DNA of 46,263 nucleotides. Source: a virus. Below are positions 24,552-31,133 of this stretch, one piece after another (position 1 is the stretch's first letter; each line of letters starts with the position of its first letter). The notes beneath the pieces are model-generated. The model saw only the letters and a program-made list of their open reading frames with translations. It did not search any database and was not told the DNA's origin. The DNA lies in IMG/VR virus record IMGVR_UViG_3300042731_004634, positions 1 through 46,263 of that record. One strand, given 5' to 3'. The position numbers and the translations under genes are program-made.

Positions 24552-24691
24552 TTTTAAGGAGTAAAAAATCTTATATTATAGGCAGCGATTACAGGACGAC
24601 TATCAATCCTATGTTCGTTAATCCAGGTGACAAATTTACACAGCAAAAAAACGAAGATGGTTCTATATTATTGATACCAGAAAAAAAATAA
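24548..24691 (+). CDS. AbrB/MazE-like small protein
   Basis: 47 residues; AAGGAGGT upstream. The second half, FVNPGDKFTQQKNEDGSILL then IPEKK, follows the swapped-hairpin AbrB pattern (LGIKPGDKVxxxxxDGxIxLxP). The N-terminus lacks the usual TI(P)KxLR lead, so the domain is atypical or truncated. May bind DNA as a dimer; could autoregulate. Confidence 0.5.
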   Translation: MILRSKKSYIIGSDYRTTINPMFVNPGDKFTQQKNEDGSILLIPEKK

Positions 24692-24745
24692 CCCGGATAA
24701 ATAATCCCGTGTATCGGGATTACAATATTTACTATATGCCGGGTT
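24690..24745 (+). ncRNA. Nested hairpin A of the 24.7 kb structured region
   Basis: Outer helix AACCCGG/CCGGGTT (24690-24696 with 24739-24745). Inner helix AATCCCG/CGGGATT (24703-24709 with 24715-24721) around loop TGTAT. Both are perfect. The inner hairpin recurs in related form at 24847 and 34395. Confidence 0.6.
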
Positions 24746-24753
24746 TATTATAG

Positions 24754-24821
24754 GCATGCAGGGGTTTTTAATTTTTCTGCTCATAAACTCCTTTTAATGT
24801 TTGTTTCTTTCCCCTGCATGT
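24754..24821 (+). ncRNA. Long-loop hairpin B
   Basis: CATGCAGGGG (24755-24764) pairs perfectly with CCCCTGCATG (24811-24820), plus a G-U closing pair. The 46-base, T-rich loop contains CTCCTTTT, complementary to the AAAAGGAG ribosome sites common in this genome, so it might bind mRNAs or anti-regulate. No coding potential on the + strand. Confidence 0.5.
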
Positions 24822-24825
24822 CATA

Positions 24826-24936
24826 AAAAAACACAGGATCAAAAAAAGTCTCTGTGTAGCGGAGATTTTATTATTAAAACATGTAAATGAATATCTTAAC
24901 CTTATTATCAAATTAAAACCGATCCTGTGTTTTTTA
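24826..24936 (+). terminator. Long stem C: terminator-like structure
   Basis: A 15-pair helix joins 24826-24840 (ending ACACAGGATC) to 24921-24935 (GATCCTGTGT then T run). Inside lies AGTCTC/GGAGATT (24847-24852 with 24861-24867), loop GTGTAGC. The stable closing stem ending in T5 could terminate transcription from upstream genes. The 80-base insert suggests a structured RNA instead of a simple terminator. Confidence 0.5.
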
Positions 24937-24960
24937 TATTAAAATTTGGAGAGATTAAAT

Positions 24961-25152
24961 ATGGAAAATTTTAAAAAAATGAAATTATATAAAATAAAAT
25001 GTGAGACTAAAACTTATCCTGGAATAAAAAAAGTGAATATTTTTGTCGTAAGTGAAGATATGGAGAATGCAATTATTAAACTAAAAAAATATTACGAAAT
25101 AAATAAAATAATAAAAATTAAATATATCACAACTAAAATAATTTTATCGTAA
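24961..25152 (+). CDS. Small hypothetical protein
   Basis: 63 residues from ATG 24961 (GGAGAG upstream; a TTG at 24946 lies within the ribosome site). Mixed strand/helix pattern, LYKIKCETKTYPGIKKVNIF then FVVSEDMENAIIKLKKYY, like a small regulatory phage protein. No family recognised. Confidence 0.6.
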   Translation: MENFKKMKLYKIKCETKTYPGIKKVNIFVVSEDMENAIIKLKKYYEINKIIKIKYITTKIILS

Positions 25153-25164
25153 AAAGGATTAAAT

Positions 25165-25482
25165 ATGGATAAATATAAATACATGGAAATGGCAAAAAGC
25201 ATAATAAAAGAATTAAATATTTATAATCCGTATATTCATGCGGTTTCAAGTCATGGTAGCATATATATAAAATTTAAGAATTTGGCATTGTTAAGAACAA
25301 TAAGAATTGGAGATCATAACGGGAGATTTAAATATAGATATAAATGGAATTTAAGAAGCGATATATTAAAAAGTCATATCGAAATGGATAGATGGTTCGA
25401 AAGATTTTATTATACTTTTGAAGATACTGGAAAAATGGTTAAAGATATATGTAATTATTATAATAAAATATATAAGGATTAA
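25165..25482 (+). CDS. Hypothetical protein
   Basis: 105 residues; AAAGGA upstream. Contains VSSHGSIYIKFKNLALLRT and RIGDHNGRFKYRYKWNLR, a beta-rich core. This short form occurs in several phages of low-GC hosts but has no known role. Confidence 0.65.
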   Translation: MDKYKYMEMAKSIIKELNIYNPYIHAVSSHGSIYIKFKNLALLRTIRIGDHNGRFKYRYKWNLRSDILKSHIEMDRWFERFYYTFEDTGKMVKDICNYYNKIYKD

Positions 25483-25484
25483 AT

Positions 25485-25784
25485 ATGAAGTGTCCAATTT
25501 GCGAAAAAGAAATGAAAAAATTTGATTTTTCAATAACTAAAATGCCAGATGAACTGTTATTTCAATGTCGGAGTTGTATGTATACTTATCATTTGTTAGG
25601 GCAGGAATTAAATATTAGTATCAAGAATTATAATTATAAATTTAAGTTTAATTTAAATTATAAAGAAAAAGAAAGACGAACAAAAAAAGAAATAATAAAC
25701 AGGATTAACGCTTATCGGTTTTATATCTGCAAGGAAAAAATAAAAGATTATAATTTATTAGGAGGTAAAATCAGTGTTTTATAA
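25485..25784 (+). CDS. Zinc-ribbon protein
   Basis: 99 residues; AAGGA upstream. CPIC at residues 3-6 and CRSC near 29-32 form one zinc ribbon; the rest is basic and helical. May bind nucleic acid or protein. Confidence 0.65.
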   Translation: MKCPICEKEMKKFDFSITKMPDELLFQCRSCMYTYHLLGQELNISIKNYNYKFKFNLNYKEKERRTKKEIINRINAYRFYICKEKIKDYNLLGGKISVL

Positions 25785-26148
25785 AATATTAGGATTTATA
25801 TTATTTTATGGCATCTGGATGGTTATAATAACATTATGCGCTTTCAGTATACTTGTATTAAGAAATTCGAAACTTAATATAATTAGAAAGTTAATAACTG
25901 TTTTATTTGCGGTTTTTGCAATAAGTTTATTTATTTTATGTGCAATTTCAATAATACATGAGAGTGTAAAAAATGATGTTAATATACAGATATCCAGATA
26001 CGAAATAATGAATGATCCGGATTATAATAATATTTCCAGGATTCGTGAATATAATGAAACTTATTCAAAATACGCATTCTGGAATAATTCAATATTTGAT
26101 ATTTTTATATCAGATAAATATATTGAGAAAGGATATATAATAAAATGA
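25774..26148 (+). CDS. Membrane protein with GTG start
   Basis: 124 residues. AGGAGGT is well placed for GTG 25774, which overlaps the previous gene. Transmembrane helices at about 7-29 and 40-63, then a soluble 60-residue domain. A candidate superinfection or envelope protein by topology only. Confidence 0.65.
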   Translation: MFYKILGFILFYGIWMVIITLCAFSILVLRNSKLNIIRKLITVLFAVFAISLFILCAISIIHESVKNDVNIQISRYEIMNDPDYNNISRIREYNETYSKYAFWNNSIFDIFISDKYIEKGYIIK

Positions 26149-26549
26149 CTGATATAAACTGGAATGAGATAAAAGAAAAATATCCGAAAGGGTATGAAAA
26201 ATTTAAATATAGTTGTTATCCAACAGATTTAAAAGATTCAGAATTTTGGATTGATAATGACAGAGACGATAACCCTATTATATATTATGATGGAAAAGAA
26301 GAAAGGTCATATATTCAGTTGCCATTATATTTATATTATGGATTATTAGAAAAGTTTTTTGATGATAATGGGATAATAATTGATATATATTATAAATTTA
26401 ATTTTCATTTTTCTTATACTATATATTACAAAAATAGTATGGTCTTTAAAAGTTATTTTGAAGATAAAACAACATATAAACGAAACGAAGCTAAACCCGC
26501 AGCAATCTTTAAAGCATTCGAAATATTAGAAAAGGAGTTAATAAAATGA
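26145..26549 (+). CDS. Paralogue A1 of a duplicated two-gene cassette
   Basis: 134 residues. It shares INWNEIKEKY-like start, EKFFDDNGIII and KxxEAKPAAIFKAFEILEKEL with the gene at 30141 (DWNKIKNES, EKFFDDNNLII, DEAKQQAIYKAFEILEKEL). The C-terminal helix family is common in phages, with unknown function. Followed with ATGA overlap by a MKLSE gene, as at 30503. Confidence 0.65.
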   Translation: MTDINWNEIKEKYPKGYEKFKYSCYPTDLKDSEFWIDNDRDDNPIIYYDGKEERSYIQLPLYLYYGLLEKFFDDNGIIIDIYYKFNFHFSYTIYYKNSMVFKSYFEDKTTYKRNEAKPAAIFKAFEILEKELIK

Positions 26550-26977
26550 AACTATCAGAAGATATGAAAAGCTATCTTGAATATGTCGAAAATACAGGAA
26601 TGTCAAATATTCCAAAAAACGACATTCAGCTGTATATTTCCAAAGTTGAAAAGCTTGAAAAAGAGATAGATTATTTAAAAAAGCTAAATAAAGTATTAAC
26701 CGACGAATGTAACATTTATGCAAATAATGATATTAAACTGTATATTCACAGAGCAGAAGAACTCGAAAAAGAAAATGAAGAATTGAAAGAAAAATTAAAC
26801 GAATATTTAGGAAATATAATTCAGAAAATACTGTCTGAAAATAAGCAACTTAAAGAAAAGCTAAACAAATATTTGCATATGGCTTGTGAAAGCAAAAAAT
26901 CATGTAACTGTGAATGCCATAACTGCGAAATAGACAGTGACAGTGAAAGCCTTGAAAACTCCGGTGTTACCGGATAA
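26546..26977 (+). CDS. MKLSE-family coiled-coil protein with cysteine cluster
   Basis: 143 residues. Starts MKLSEDMKSYLEYV; three other genes (28568, 30503, 30786) carry MKLSE near the start. Two internal repeats, (D)I(Q/K)LYI(S/H)(K/R)(V/A)E(K/E)LEKE, occur at about 30-45 and 65-80. Residues about 114-130 (KSCNCECHNCE) form a CxCxxCxxC-type cluster, perhaps metal-binding. Mostly coiled coil; role unknown. Confidence 0.65.
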   Translation: MKLSEDMKSYLEYVENTGMSNIPKNDIQLYISKVEKLEKEIDYLKKLNKVLTDECNIYANNDIKLYIHRAEELEKENEELKEKLNEYLGNIIQKILSENKQLKEKLNKYLHMACESKKSCNCECHNCEIDSDSESLENSGVTG

Positions 26978-27017
26978 AAAAAATAAATATCGTTCATAAG
27001 CCGGGGAAAACCGGTTT
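26960..27017 (+). terminator. Tandem GC-clamped hairpins
   Basis: TCCGG-TGTTA-CCGGA (26960-26974) overlaps the end of the preceding gene. AAGCCGG/CCGGTTT (26998-27004 with 27011-27017, loop GGAAAA, including one G-U pair) ends in TTTATT. The second could terminate weakly or mark an mRNA boundary. Confidence 0.5.
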
Positions 27018-27039
27018 ATTAAAAAAAAAAGGAATGATT

Positions 27040-27120
27040 ATGATAACAATAGGAATAGTATTTATTTTGTATGGGATTGGTATTTTAATCTGCGCAATCG
27101 GCAGCATATTAGCAGGATAA
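27040..27120 (+). CDS. 26-residue membrane peptide
   Basis: MITIGIVFILYGIGILICAI... is a single hydrophobic helix. AAGGA lies at the correct distance from ATG 27040. Possible toxin-like or regulatory small membrane peptide; the size allows no homology claim. Confidence 0.5.
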   Translation: MITIGIVFILYGIGILICAIGSILAG

Positions 27121-27138
27121 AAATATGGTGAGGTAATT

Positions 27139-27327
27139 ATGAGTCAATATAAATGCATTGAATGTGATTATTGTGGAAAGTGGCAAATGAGTATGTCAAG
27201 AACATATCAAATATTTAGAAAATTCTTAGAAAAACATTTGGGGTGGAAAAATATGAAAGTAAAAAATAAGATATATGATTTTTGTTGTAAAGAATGTTAT
27301 GAGCTCTGGAAAAAGGGTGATTCATAA
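27139..27327 (+). CDS. Small zinc-finger protein
   Basis: 62 residues; GTGAGG upstream. CIECDYCGKW (three cysteines) near the start and DFCCKECYELW near the end form a treble-clef-like pair of knuckles. Likely binds one zinc; target unknown. Confidence 0.65.
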   Translation: MSQYKCIECDYCGKWQMSMSRTYQIFRKFLEKHLGWKNMKVKNKIYDFCCKECYELWKKGDS

Positions 27328-27329
27328 TT

Positions 27330-27455
27330 ATGAACTATTTAGAATCTCAGATGATTGAAATGTTTATTCAGTATTATAAAGAAGATCTAAAAAAAATTAT
27401 GTTAAATATTTTTTGGATCAGATATCTTGAATATATAACAAAAGATTGGCATTGA
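27330..27455 (+). CDS. Small hypothetical protein
   Basis: 41 residues (MNYLESQMIEMFIQYY...), one amphipathic helix. No clear ribosome site, probably coupled to the gene ending two bases before. Its stop codon overlaps the -35 of the RNA promoter. Confidence 0.45.
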   Translation: MNYLESQMIEMFIQYYKEDLKKIMLNIFWIRYLEYITKDWH

Positions 27456-27479
27456 CATTGTGTAACAATGTGTTATAAT
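27452..27479 (+). promoter_or_regulatory. Strong sigma70 promoter with palindromic operator
   Basis: TTGACA (27452-27457), 16-base spacer, TATAAT (27474-27479): both hexamers are consensus. The spacer contains the perfect dyad ACATTG-TGTAA-CAATGT, well placed for a repressor. Predicted start is near 27486, exactly at the base of the leader hairpin, so it probably serves the structured RNAs. Confidence 0.85.
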
Positions 27480-27485
27480 ATCAAA

Positions 27486-27568
27486 GAAGCGTTACAATGA
27501 GCCTTTAAGGCTGGTTTTTTGGGTTTGGTAACGCTTCCCCGAGACCGGCTTTAAAGGCTTTTTTCTTT
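27486..27568 (+). ncRNA. Structured leader with competing helices
   Basis: Helix 1: GAAGCGTTAC (27486-27495) with GTAACGCTTC (27528-27537), 10 perfect pairs from the predicted +1. Helix 2: GCCTTTAAGGCTGG (27501-27514) with CCGGCTTTAAAGGC (27545-27558), 14 pairs including two G-U, followed by TTTTTTCTTT (27559-27568). The two helices interleave, so they form either a pseudoknot or a switch. Local AGCC/GGCT pairing before T6 (27515-27520) is a third option. Reads as an attenuator or a stand-alone small RNA. Confidence 0.65.
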
Positions 27569-27569
27569 C

Positions 27570-27643
27570 CCGGGTGTCTAGTGGGAAGATGCACCCCTTG
27601 GCAGGGATTGTCAGTGTAGCAAGTTCGAGTCTTGTCACCCGGT
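27570..27643 (+). tRNA. tRNA-like RNA, isotype not assignable
   Basis: Acceptor CCGGGTG (27570-27576) pairs with CACCCGG (27636-27642). The T arm GCAAG-TTCGAGT-CTTGT is canonical. Total length (74) and order fit a tRNA. The D loop AGTGGGA has the conserved GG, but the D stem (TCT/AGA) begins directly at the acceptor without the usual two-base linker. Between them, no 7-base loop has both a 5-pair stem and U33: TTGGC/GTCAG closes AGGGATT, and CCC/GGG closes TTGGCA. No CCA is encoded. A decayed tRNA or tRNA mimic is most likely. Confidence 0.55.
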
Positions 27644-27648
27644 ATAAA

Positions 27649-27765
27649 ATAGTTGCTATGTGGCGGAAGATAGACGCTATGCATAATAGATGAGGATGAA
27701 GATTATGCGGAGAAAGTCCCATGGTTAACCATCGTGTAAGTATCGAATCTTATCATAGCAACTAT
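27649..27765 (+). ncRNA. tRNA-Leu-like element, copy 1
   Basis: Closed by ATAGTTGCTATG (27649-27660) and CATAGCAACTAT (27754-27765), 12 perfect pairs extendable to 14. TGGCGGAA and TAGACGC (27661-27677) match the D arm of bacterial tRNA-Leu. GTAAG-TATCGAAT-CTTAT (27736-27753) is a T-arm-like hairpin, and ATGGTTAACCAT (27721-27732) a variable-arm-like one. The anticodon position has an oversized arm: 7 pairs (GCATAAT/ATTATGC) with a 14-base loop. The D loop lacks GG. An active tRNA-Leu is unlikely; see findings. Confidence 0.7.
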
Positions 27766-27786
27766 TTATTATATATGGAGGAAAAT

Positions 27787-28092
27787 ATGAAAATTATAGA
27801 GTGTTGTAATATAACAAAAGAGCCATATTATATTAGATTAGATAAATTAAAAGAATTAAAACCGTTTTTAAAAGAATTAGATAATAATTTATGTCAATTA
27901 AGATCGATACGGATAGAATATAAAAGCAATGTAATTTCTTTATGCCATGATAATACATCAGGATTAAAAAACGTGATTGACAAATATGTAGACAAATTAA
28001 CTGATTCAATCAAAATAGCTTATTCTAATAGTAATAAAAATCAATTATATGAAAAGCTATTAAGAAAATCAATTAAATACTTAAAACGATAA
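27787..28092 (+). CDS. Hypothetical protein
   Basis: 101 residues from ATG 27787 (GGAGG upstream; an in-frame ATG at 27721 lies inside the RNA element). Contains LKPFLKELDNNLCQLRSIRI then long helices. First protein gene after the RNA array. No family recognised. Confidence 0.65.
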   Translation: MKIIECCNITKEPYYIRLDKLKELKPFLKELDNNLCQLRSIRIEYKSNVISLCHDNTSGLKNVIDKYVDKLTDSIKIAYSNSNKNQLYEKLLRKSIKYLKR

Positions 28093-28102
28093 AGGAATAA
28101 TT

Positions 28103-28564
28103 ATGCAAGTATTTTTTCCTACGCTTAATATGTTTGAAAATGCAAAAATATTAGATTATAGACGGCATAATAAGCAAATAATAGAAATCATTCAAATAAT
28201 CGCAGTTAATTCAAATGATTTATATCTATTAAAGAAATGGAATATTATTAAACCAATAGGAAATAAATATAGATTTAAATTATATAAATCAATAAAAAAT
28301 CATACAATAACAAAATTATATAAAAATCATACTGCTTTTTTATATTCATATTTAAATGTTTTAATTTATTCCTGGATATTTGAAAAAAAATATAACGGAA
28401 AAAAATATTTAGAAATTTATAATTATTTATATAAAAAATATAGAGATTCAGATATAACAACTGATTTACCAGAATTTATTACTGCGGAATTTTGCAAACA
28501 ACATCAAAATAAGTTATTGGAAAAAGACTATAATCATTATAGTAAATTTTTTAGAAAGGATTAA
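28103..28564 (+). CDS. Pyrimidine-dimer DNA glycosylase-like (MSMEG_6728 family)
   Basis: 153 residues; AAAGGA upstream. The opening FFPTLNMFENAKILDYRR then HNKQIIEIIQI (LDxRRxxKQxxE), a central NHTAFLYSYLNVLIYSWIFE, and the end FCKQHQNKLLEKDYNHYSKF (xHQxxLxxKDxxHY) follow a family annotated as pyrimidine dimer glycosylases. The insert after residue 60 is more lysine-rich than usual. Probably repairs UV damage in phage DNA; based on motif recall only. Confidence 0.75.
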   Translation: MQVFFPTLNMFENAKILDYRRHNKQIIEIIQIIAVNSNDLYLLKKWNIIKPIGNKYRFKLYKSIKNHTITKLYKNHTAFLYSYLNVLIYSWIFEKKYNGKKYLEIYNYLYKKYRDSDITTDLPEFITAEFCKQHQNKLLEKDYNHYSKFFRKD

Positions 28565-28567
28565 ATA

Positions 28568-28792
28568 ATGCAACCACGGGAGAAGAAATCAATGAAATTA
28601 AGTGAAGAAATAAAAGAAGATTTAGAAGGTTATTATAATAAAAGTAGCTATCCATATATATTATCTATATTAGAAAATTTTATTAACAATCAGACAGACG
28701 AAATAAAAGAATATATTTATAATGATTTGATAACAACTTATTATAAAAAATATAATAATTTAATATCAAAAAAAACATATAAAAAAAGGTGA
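28568..28792 (+). CDS. MKLSE-family small protein
   Basis: 74 residues; AAAGGATT upstream of ATG 28568. Contains MKLSEEIKEDL from residue 9, the same phrase that starts three other genes, so translation might instead start at 28592. Helical; no function known. Confidence 0.55.
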   Translation: MQPREKKSMKLSEEIKEDLEGYYNKSSYPYILSILENFINNQTDEIKEYIYNDLITTYYKKYNNLISKKTYKKR

Positions 28793-28796
28793 AAAA

Positions 28797-29630
28797 ATGA
28801 GCGATAATAAAAAATATTATTATTTAAAATTTAAAGAAAATTATTTTGAGCAGGATCAAATAAAAGTTATTGAATCTATGCCAAACGGATGTGAATATTC
28901 TTTAATAATTTTAAAGTTGTATTTAAAGTCGTTGAAATGGGAAGGTCAATTAAGAATAAATGAAATTATCCCATACCATGAAGATAAAATAGACCTATTG
29001 GCCGGTGTAATCGGGCATAAACCGGAGACTGTAAAATATACAATACAAATTGCAAAAGAATTAGGAATGATAAAAATAATTCAAACAGGAGAAATTTTTA
29101 TAACAGATATTCAAGATTTTATTGGTCATTCTAGTACCGAAGCAGATAGAAAAAGGGCTTATAGAAAGCGCCTTAAATCATGTAATAGAAATAAATTAAG
29201 CAAGTTAGACAATAAAGGGACATTTTTGGACAAACGTCCACCAGAGCTAGAGCTAGAGTTAGAGAAAGAGATAGAGATAGATAATAAAAAAGACAAGAAT
29301 ACTCTCTCTAAACAGCAATTAAAAAAAGAAGAATTAAATCAAGAAGTTGAAAAACTATATCAGTTATATCCCGGTAGAGACTCGATACAAAAATATTCAA
29401 CCGGGAAATGTAAAAAAAATAAAGAGCAGCTTAAAAAGCTATTGAAAAATAAATCATATGAACATATAAGACGGGTAATATTAGAATACCTGGAAGAAAG
29501 AAAGAAAGCTAAATTATCGATTAAAACTTTTTCTAATTTTTTAAATGAATTCCCGGATGTTGAAGAATATGACATCGAAAATATGTCGGTAGAAGAAATA
29601 GAAAAATTAGTTGAGGAGGGTAAAATATGA
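28797..29630 (+). CDS. Phage replisome organizer (initiator)
   Basis: 277 residues. The N-terminal ~120 residues (YYYLKFKENYFEQDQIKVIE, YSLIILKLYLKSL, then a winged-helix stretch with PETVKYTIQIAKELGMI) match the phage_rep_org_N domain. A linker of repeating EL/EI (ELELELEKEIEI) precedes a C-terminal helical domain (SYEHIRRVILEYL) likely to contact the host helicase loader or helicase. Known family role: bind the origin and recruit the host helicase. No phage helicase or polymerase is present, consistent with reliance on the host replisome. Confidence 0.85.
   Translation: MSDNKKYYYLKFKENYFEQDQIKVIESMPNGCEYSLIILKLYLKSLKWEGQLRINEIIPYHEDKIDLLAGVIGHKPETVKYTIQIAKELGMIKIIQTGEIFITDIQDFIGHSSTEADRKRAYRKRLKSCNRNKLSKLDNKGTFLDKRPPELELELEKEIEIDNKKDKNTLSKQQLKKEELNQEVEKLYQLYPGRDSIQKYSTGKCKKNKEQLKKLLKNKSYEHIRRVILEYLEERKKAKLSIKTFSNFLNEFPDVEEYDIENMSVEEIEKLVEEGKI
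29243..29278 (+). repeat. Hexamer repeats inside the initiator gene (candidate origin)
   Basis: Six tandem near-copies of AGAGNT (AGAGCT twice, AGAGTT, AGAGAA, AGAGAT twice). Just upstream, GGAC-...-GTCC pair (29219-29240). Origins of phages with this initiator type often lie within the initiator gene. The repeats also encode the EL/EI linker, so they could be only coding. Confidence 0.45.
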
Positions 29631-29782
29631 TATGTCCGCTAAGGGAAATTCAAGCAGCAATTATGTTATCAAATGACAAGATAAACAATAATGAGTATGA
29701 TGAAGAATGTATGTGTATAACTTTTGATTGTGCTTTATATAATTTTAGAAAAGAAAAGTGTGGTTTAATAAATGAAAGATAA
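29627..29782 (+). CDS. Small cysteine-rich protein
   Basis: 51 residues; GAGGAGGG upstream, ATGA overlap with the initiator gene. MICPLREIQAAIML, then CMCITFDCALYNF and KCGLINER, six cysteines in the pattern seen in short phage proteins next to replication genes. Probably binds zinc. Confidence 0.65.
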   Translation: MICPLREIQAAIMLSNDKINNNEYDEECMCITFDCALYNFRKEKCGLINER

Positions 29783-29799
29783 CATTATAGGAGTAATAA

Positions 29800-30102
29800 A
29801 TGAGTAAAGAACAAATAAGTGAAGAATTTGCAAGAGAAATATTATTAGAAACAAGTTTAATCAAAAGAGGTGATTTAAAATTATGTATAAAAAGAATCAT
29901 AAATGATTTGAAAGAAAAAGGTTATATAAAACAATCAAGAGAAGACGAATTAAAAGAAATTATAAAAGATTATGAAACTATGTTAAAAGGTAAATATTTC
30001 TATGATTTAGAAAATCATAAATATGTAAAATGTAATTATATAGAAAAGTATGTAGAATCAGTAAAAGAATTGATTGAAATATTAGAAAATAAATTAAGGT
30101 AA
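29800..30102 (+). CDS. Hypothetical helical protein
   Basis: 100 residues; AGGAG upstream. Opens with EQISEEFAREILLETSLIKR, then a K/E-rich helix. No family recognised. Confidence 0.6.
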   Translation: MSKEQISEEFAREILLETSLIKRGDLKLCIKRIINDLKEKGYIKQSREDELKEIIKDYETMLKGKYFYDLENHKYVKCNYIEKYVESVKELIEILENKLR

Positions 30103-30140
30103 AATGAAGAAATAAAAAGATTAACCCAGGAGAGTAAAAT

Positions 30141-30506
30141 ATGAAAATAGACTGGAATAAAATAAAAAATGAAAGCTTTTTAGCGTTAGAGAAATTTTTA
30201 TTTTGGCTTCAAAAAAATGATTATTTTCAAGGGTATAGAAGTGACTCCGCTTTCGCAATGCATCTATTTGAGTTATTGGAATTGAACCCTGTTTGCTATT
30301 GTGATCTTGAAAAATTTTTTGATGATAACAATTTAATAATAACCTATAAATATTTAGGTGGCTGGTATTGGATATATATAGAACAATCAGCAGATTGGAA
30401 AGGGTATTTATATTCTAATGTATCAGGAATTAAAACACGAGACGAAGCAAAACAACAAGCAATATATAAAGCCTTTGAAATATTAGAAAAGGAGCTTAAC
30501 AAATGA
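30141..30506 (+). CDS. Paralogue A2 of a duplicated two-gene cassette
   Basis: 121 residues; AGGAG upstream. Homologous to the gene at 26145 through EKFFDDNNLIITYKY and the C-terminal TRDEAKQQAIYKAFEILEKE. Shorter insert than its partner. Followed by a MKLSE gene in ATGA overlap. Confidence 0.65.
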   Translation: MKIDWNKIKNESFLALEKFLFWLQKNDYFQGYRSDSAFAMHLFELLELNPVCYCDLEKFFDDNNLIITYKYLGGWYWIYIEQSADWKGYLYSNVSGIKTRDEAKQQAIYKAFEILEKELNK

Positions 30507-30799
30507 AATTAAGTGAATTAAGTGAAGGAATAAAATACAAATGGAAAGATGAAAATAATGATGAACAATTAAATTCATTTATAGAAGATATTCTGCCAGA
30601 AATTGAAAAACAAGAAAATTTTATGAATGAAATGTTAAAAAATAAGATAGATCAATGTAAAAGAATAGAAAAAATAGTTACTTTCCCAGTAAAAAGTGAA
30701 TTAGAGGGTTTGCTTGCTGATATTTTTATTGAAAATAAAGAAATAATTGAAAAAACAACTGGTAAAATATGGGAGAAAATAAAAAATGAAATTAAGTGA
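30503..30799 (+). CDS. MKLSE-family protein
   Basis: 98 residues, helical, starting MKLSELSEGIKYKWKDEN. Contains EIEKQENFMNEML, also like the IAEKQENLM phrase of the gene at 22384, so these families may be mosaic. Unknown function. Confidence 0.6.
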   Translation: MKLSELSEGIKYKWKDENNDEQLNSFIEDILPEIEKQENFMNEMLKNKIDQCKRIEKIVTFPVKSELEGLLADIFIENKEIIEKTTGKIWEKIKNEIK

Positions 30800-31133
30800 A
30801 AGTATGAAAAATTATATGAAAATAATTAGTGAAGGTAAAAATAATCTAAATGCTTATGGAGTGTTAAAAAGTTACTTATCAGATGTGATGAAACTTGAAA
30901 ATAAAATAGAACAATTAAAAAAATATAAAAATGAATTTATAAAAAAACTGGAATCAGGATTTTTAGAATTATTATGGTTAACAGTTTATAATGCTGATTT
31001 TAGTAATGGTGTTAATTATAATGGTATTGACGAGGGTATTACAAAATCATATAAGATTATAGATGATATTTGTAAAAAAACTTTTAATAAAAATTATAAT
31101 GAGATATTAAAATTAAGGCAAAATAATGAATAA
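30786..31133 (+). CDS. MKLSE-family protein
   Basis: 115 residues; GGGAG upstream. Starts MKLSESMKNYMKIISEG, then a heptad segment (MKLENKIEQLKKYKNEF). The C-terminal half is not repeated in the other members. Confidence 0.6.
   Translation: MKLSESMKNYMKIISEGKNNLNAYGVLKSYLSDVMKLENKIEQLKKYKNEFIKKLESGFLELLWLTVYNADFSNGVNYNGIDEGITKSYKIIDDICKKTFNKNYNEILKLRQNNE

Noticed and set aside
24668-24784. Minus-strand 38-residue frame with AAAAGGAG upstream in the 24.7 kb structured region
   Set aside because: The ribosome-site match is real but overlaps the stems of hairpins A and B, the protein is featureless, and no minus promoter is visible. I prefer the RNA interpretation.
27649-27765. Group I intron remnant (GAAGATAGAC resembles an S-element)
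   Set aside because: Too short, in the wrong order and without P3-P8 core pairing; the match is explained by the tRNA-Leu D arm.
27721-27786. N-terminal extension of the 27787 gene into the tRNA-like element
   Set aside because: ATG 27721 lies in the paired variable arm without a ribosome site, while ATG 27787 has GGAGG.
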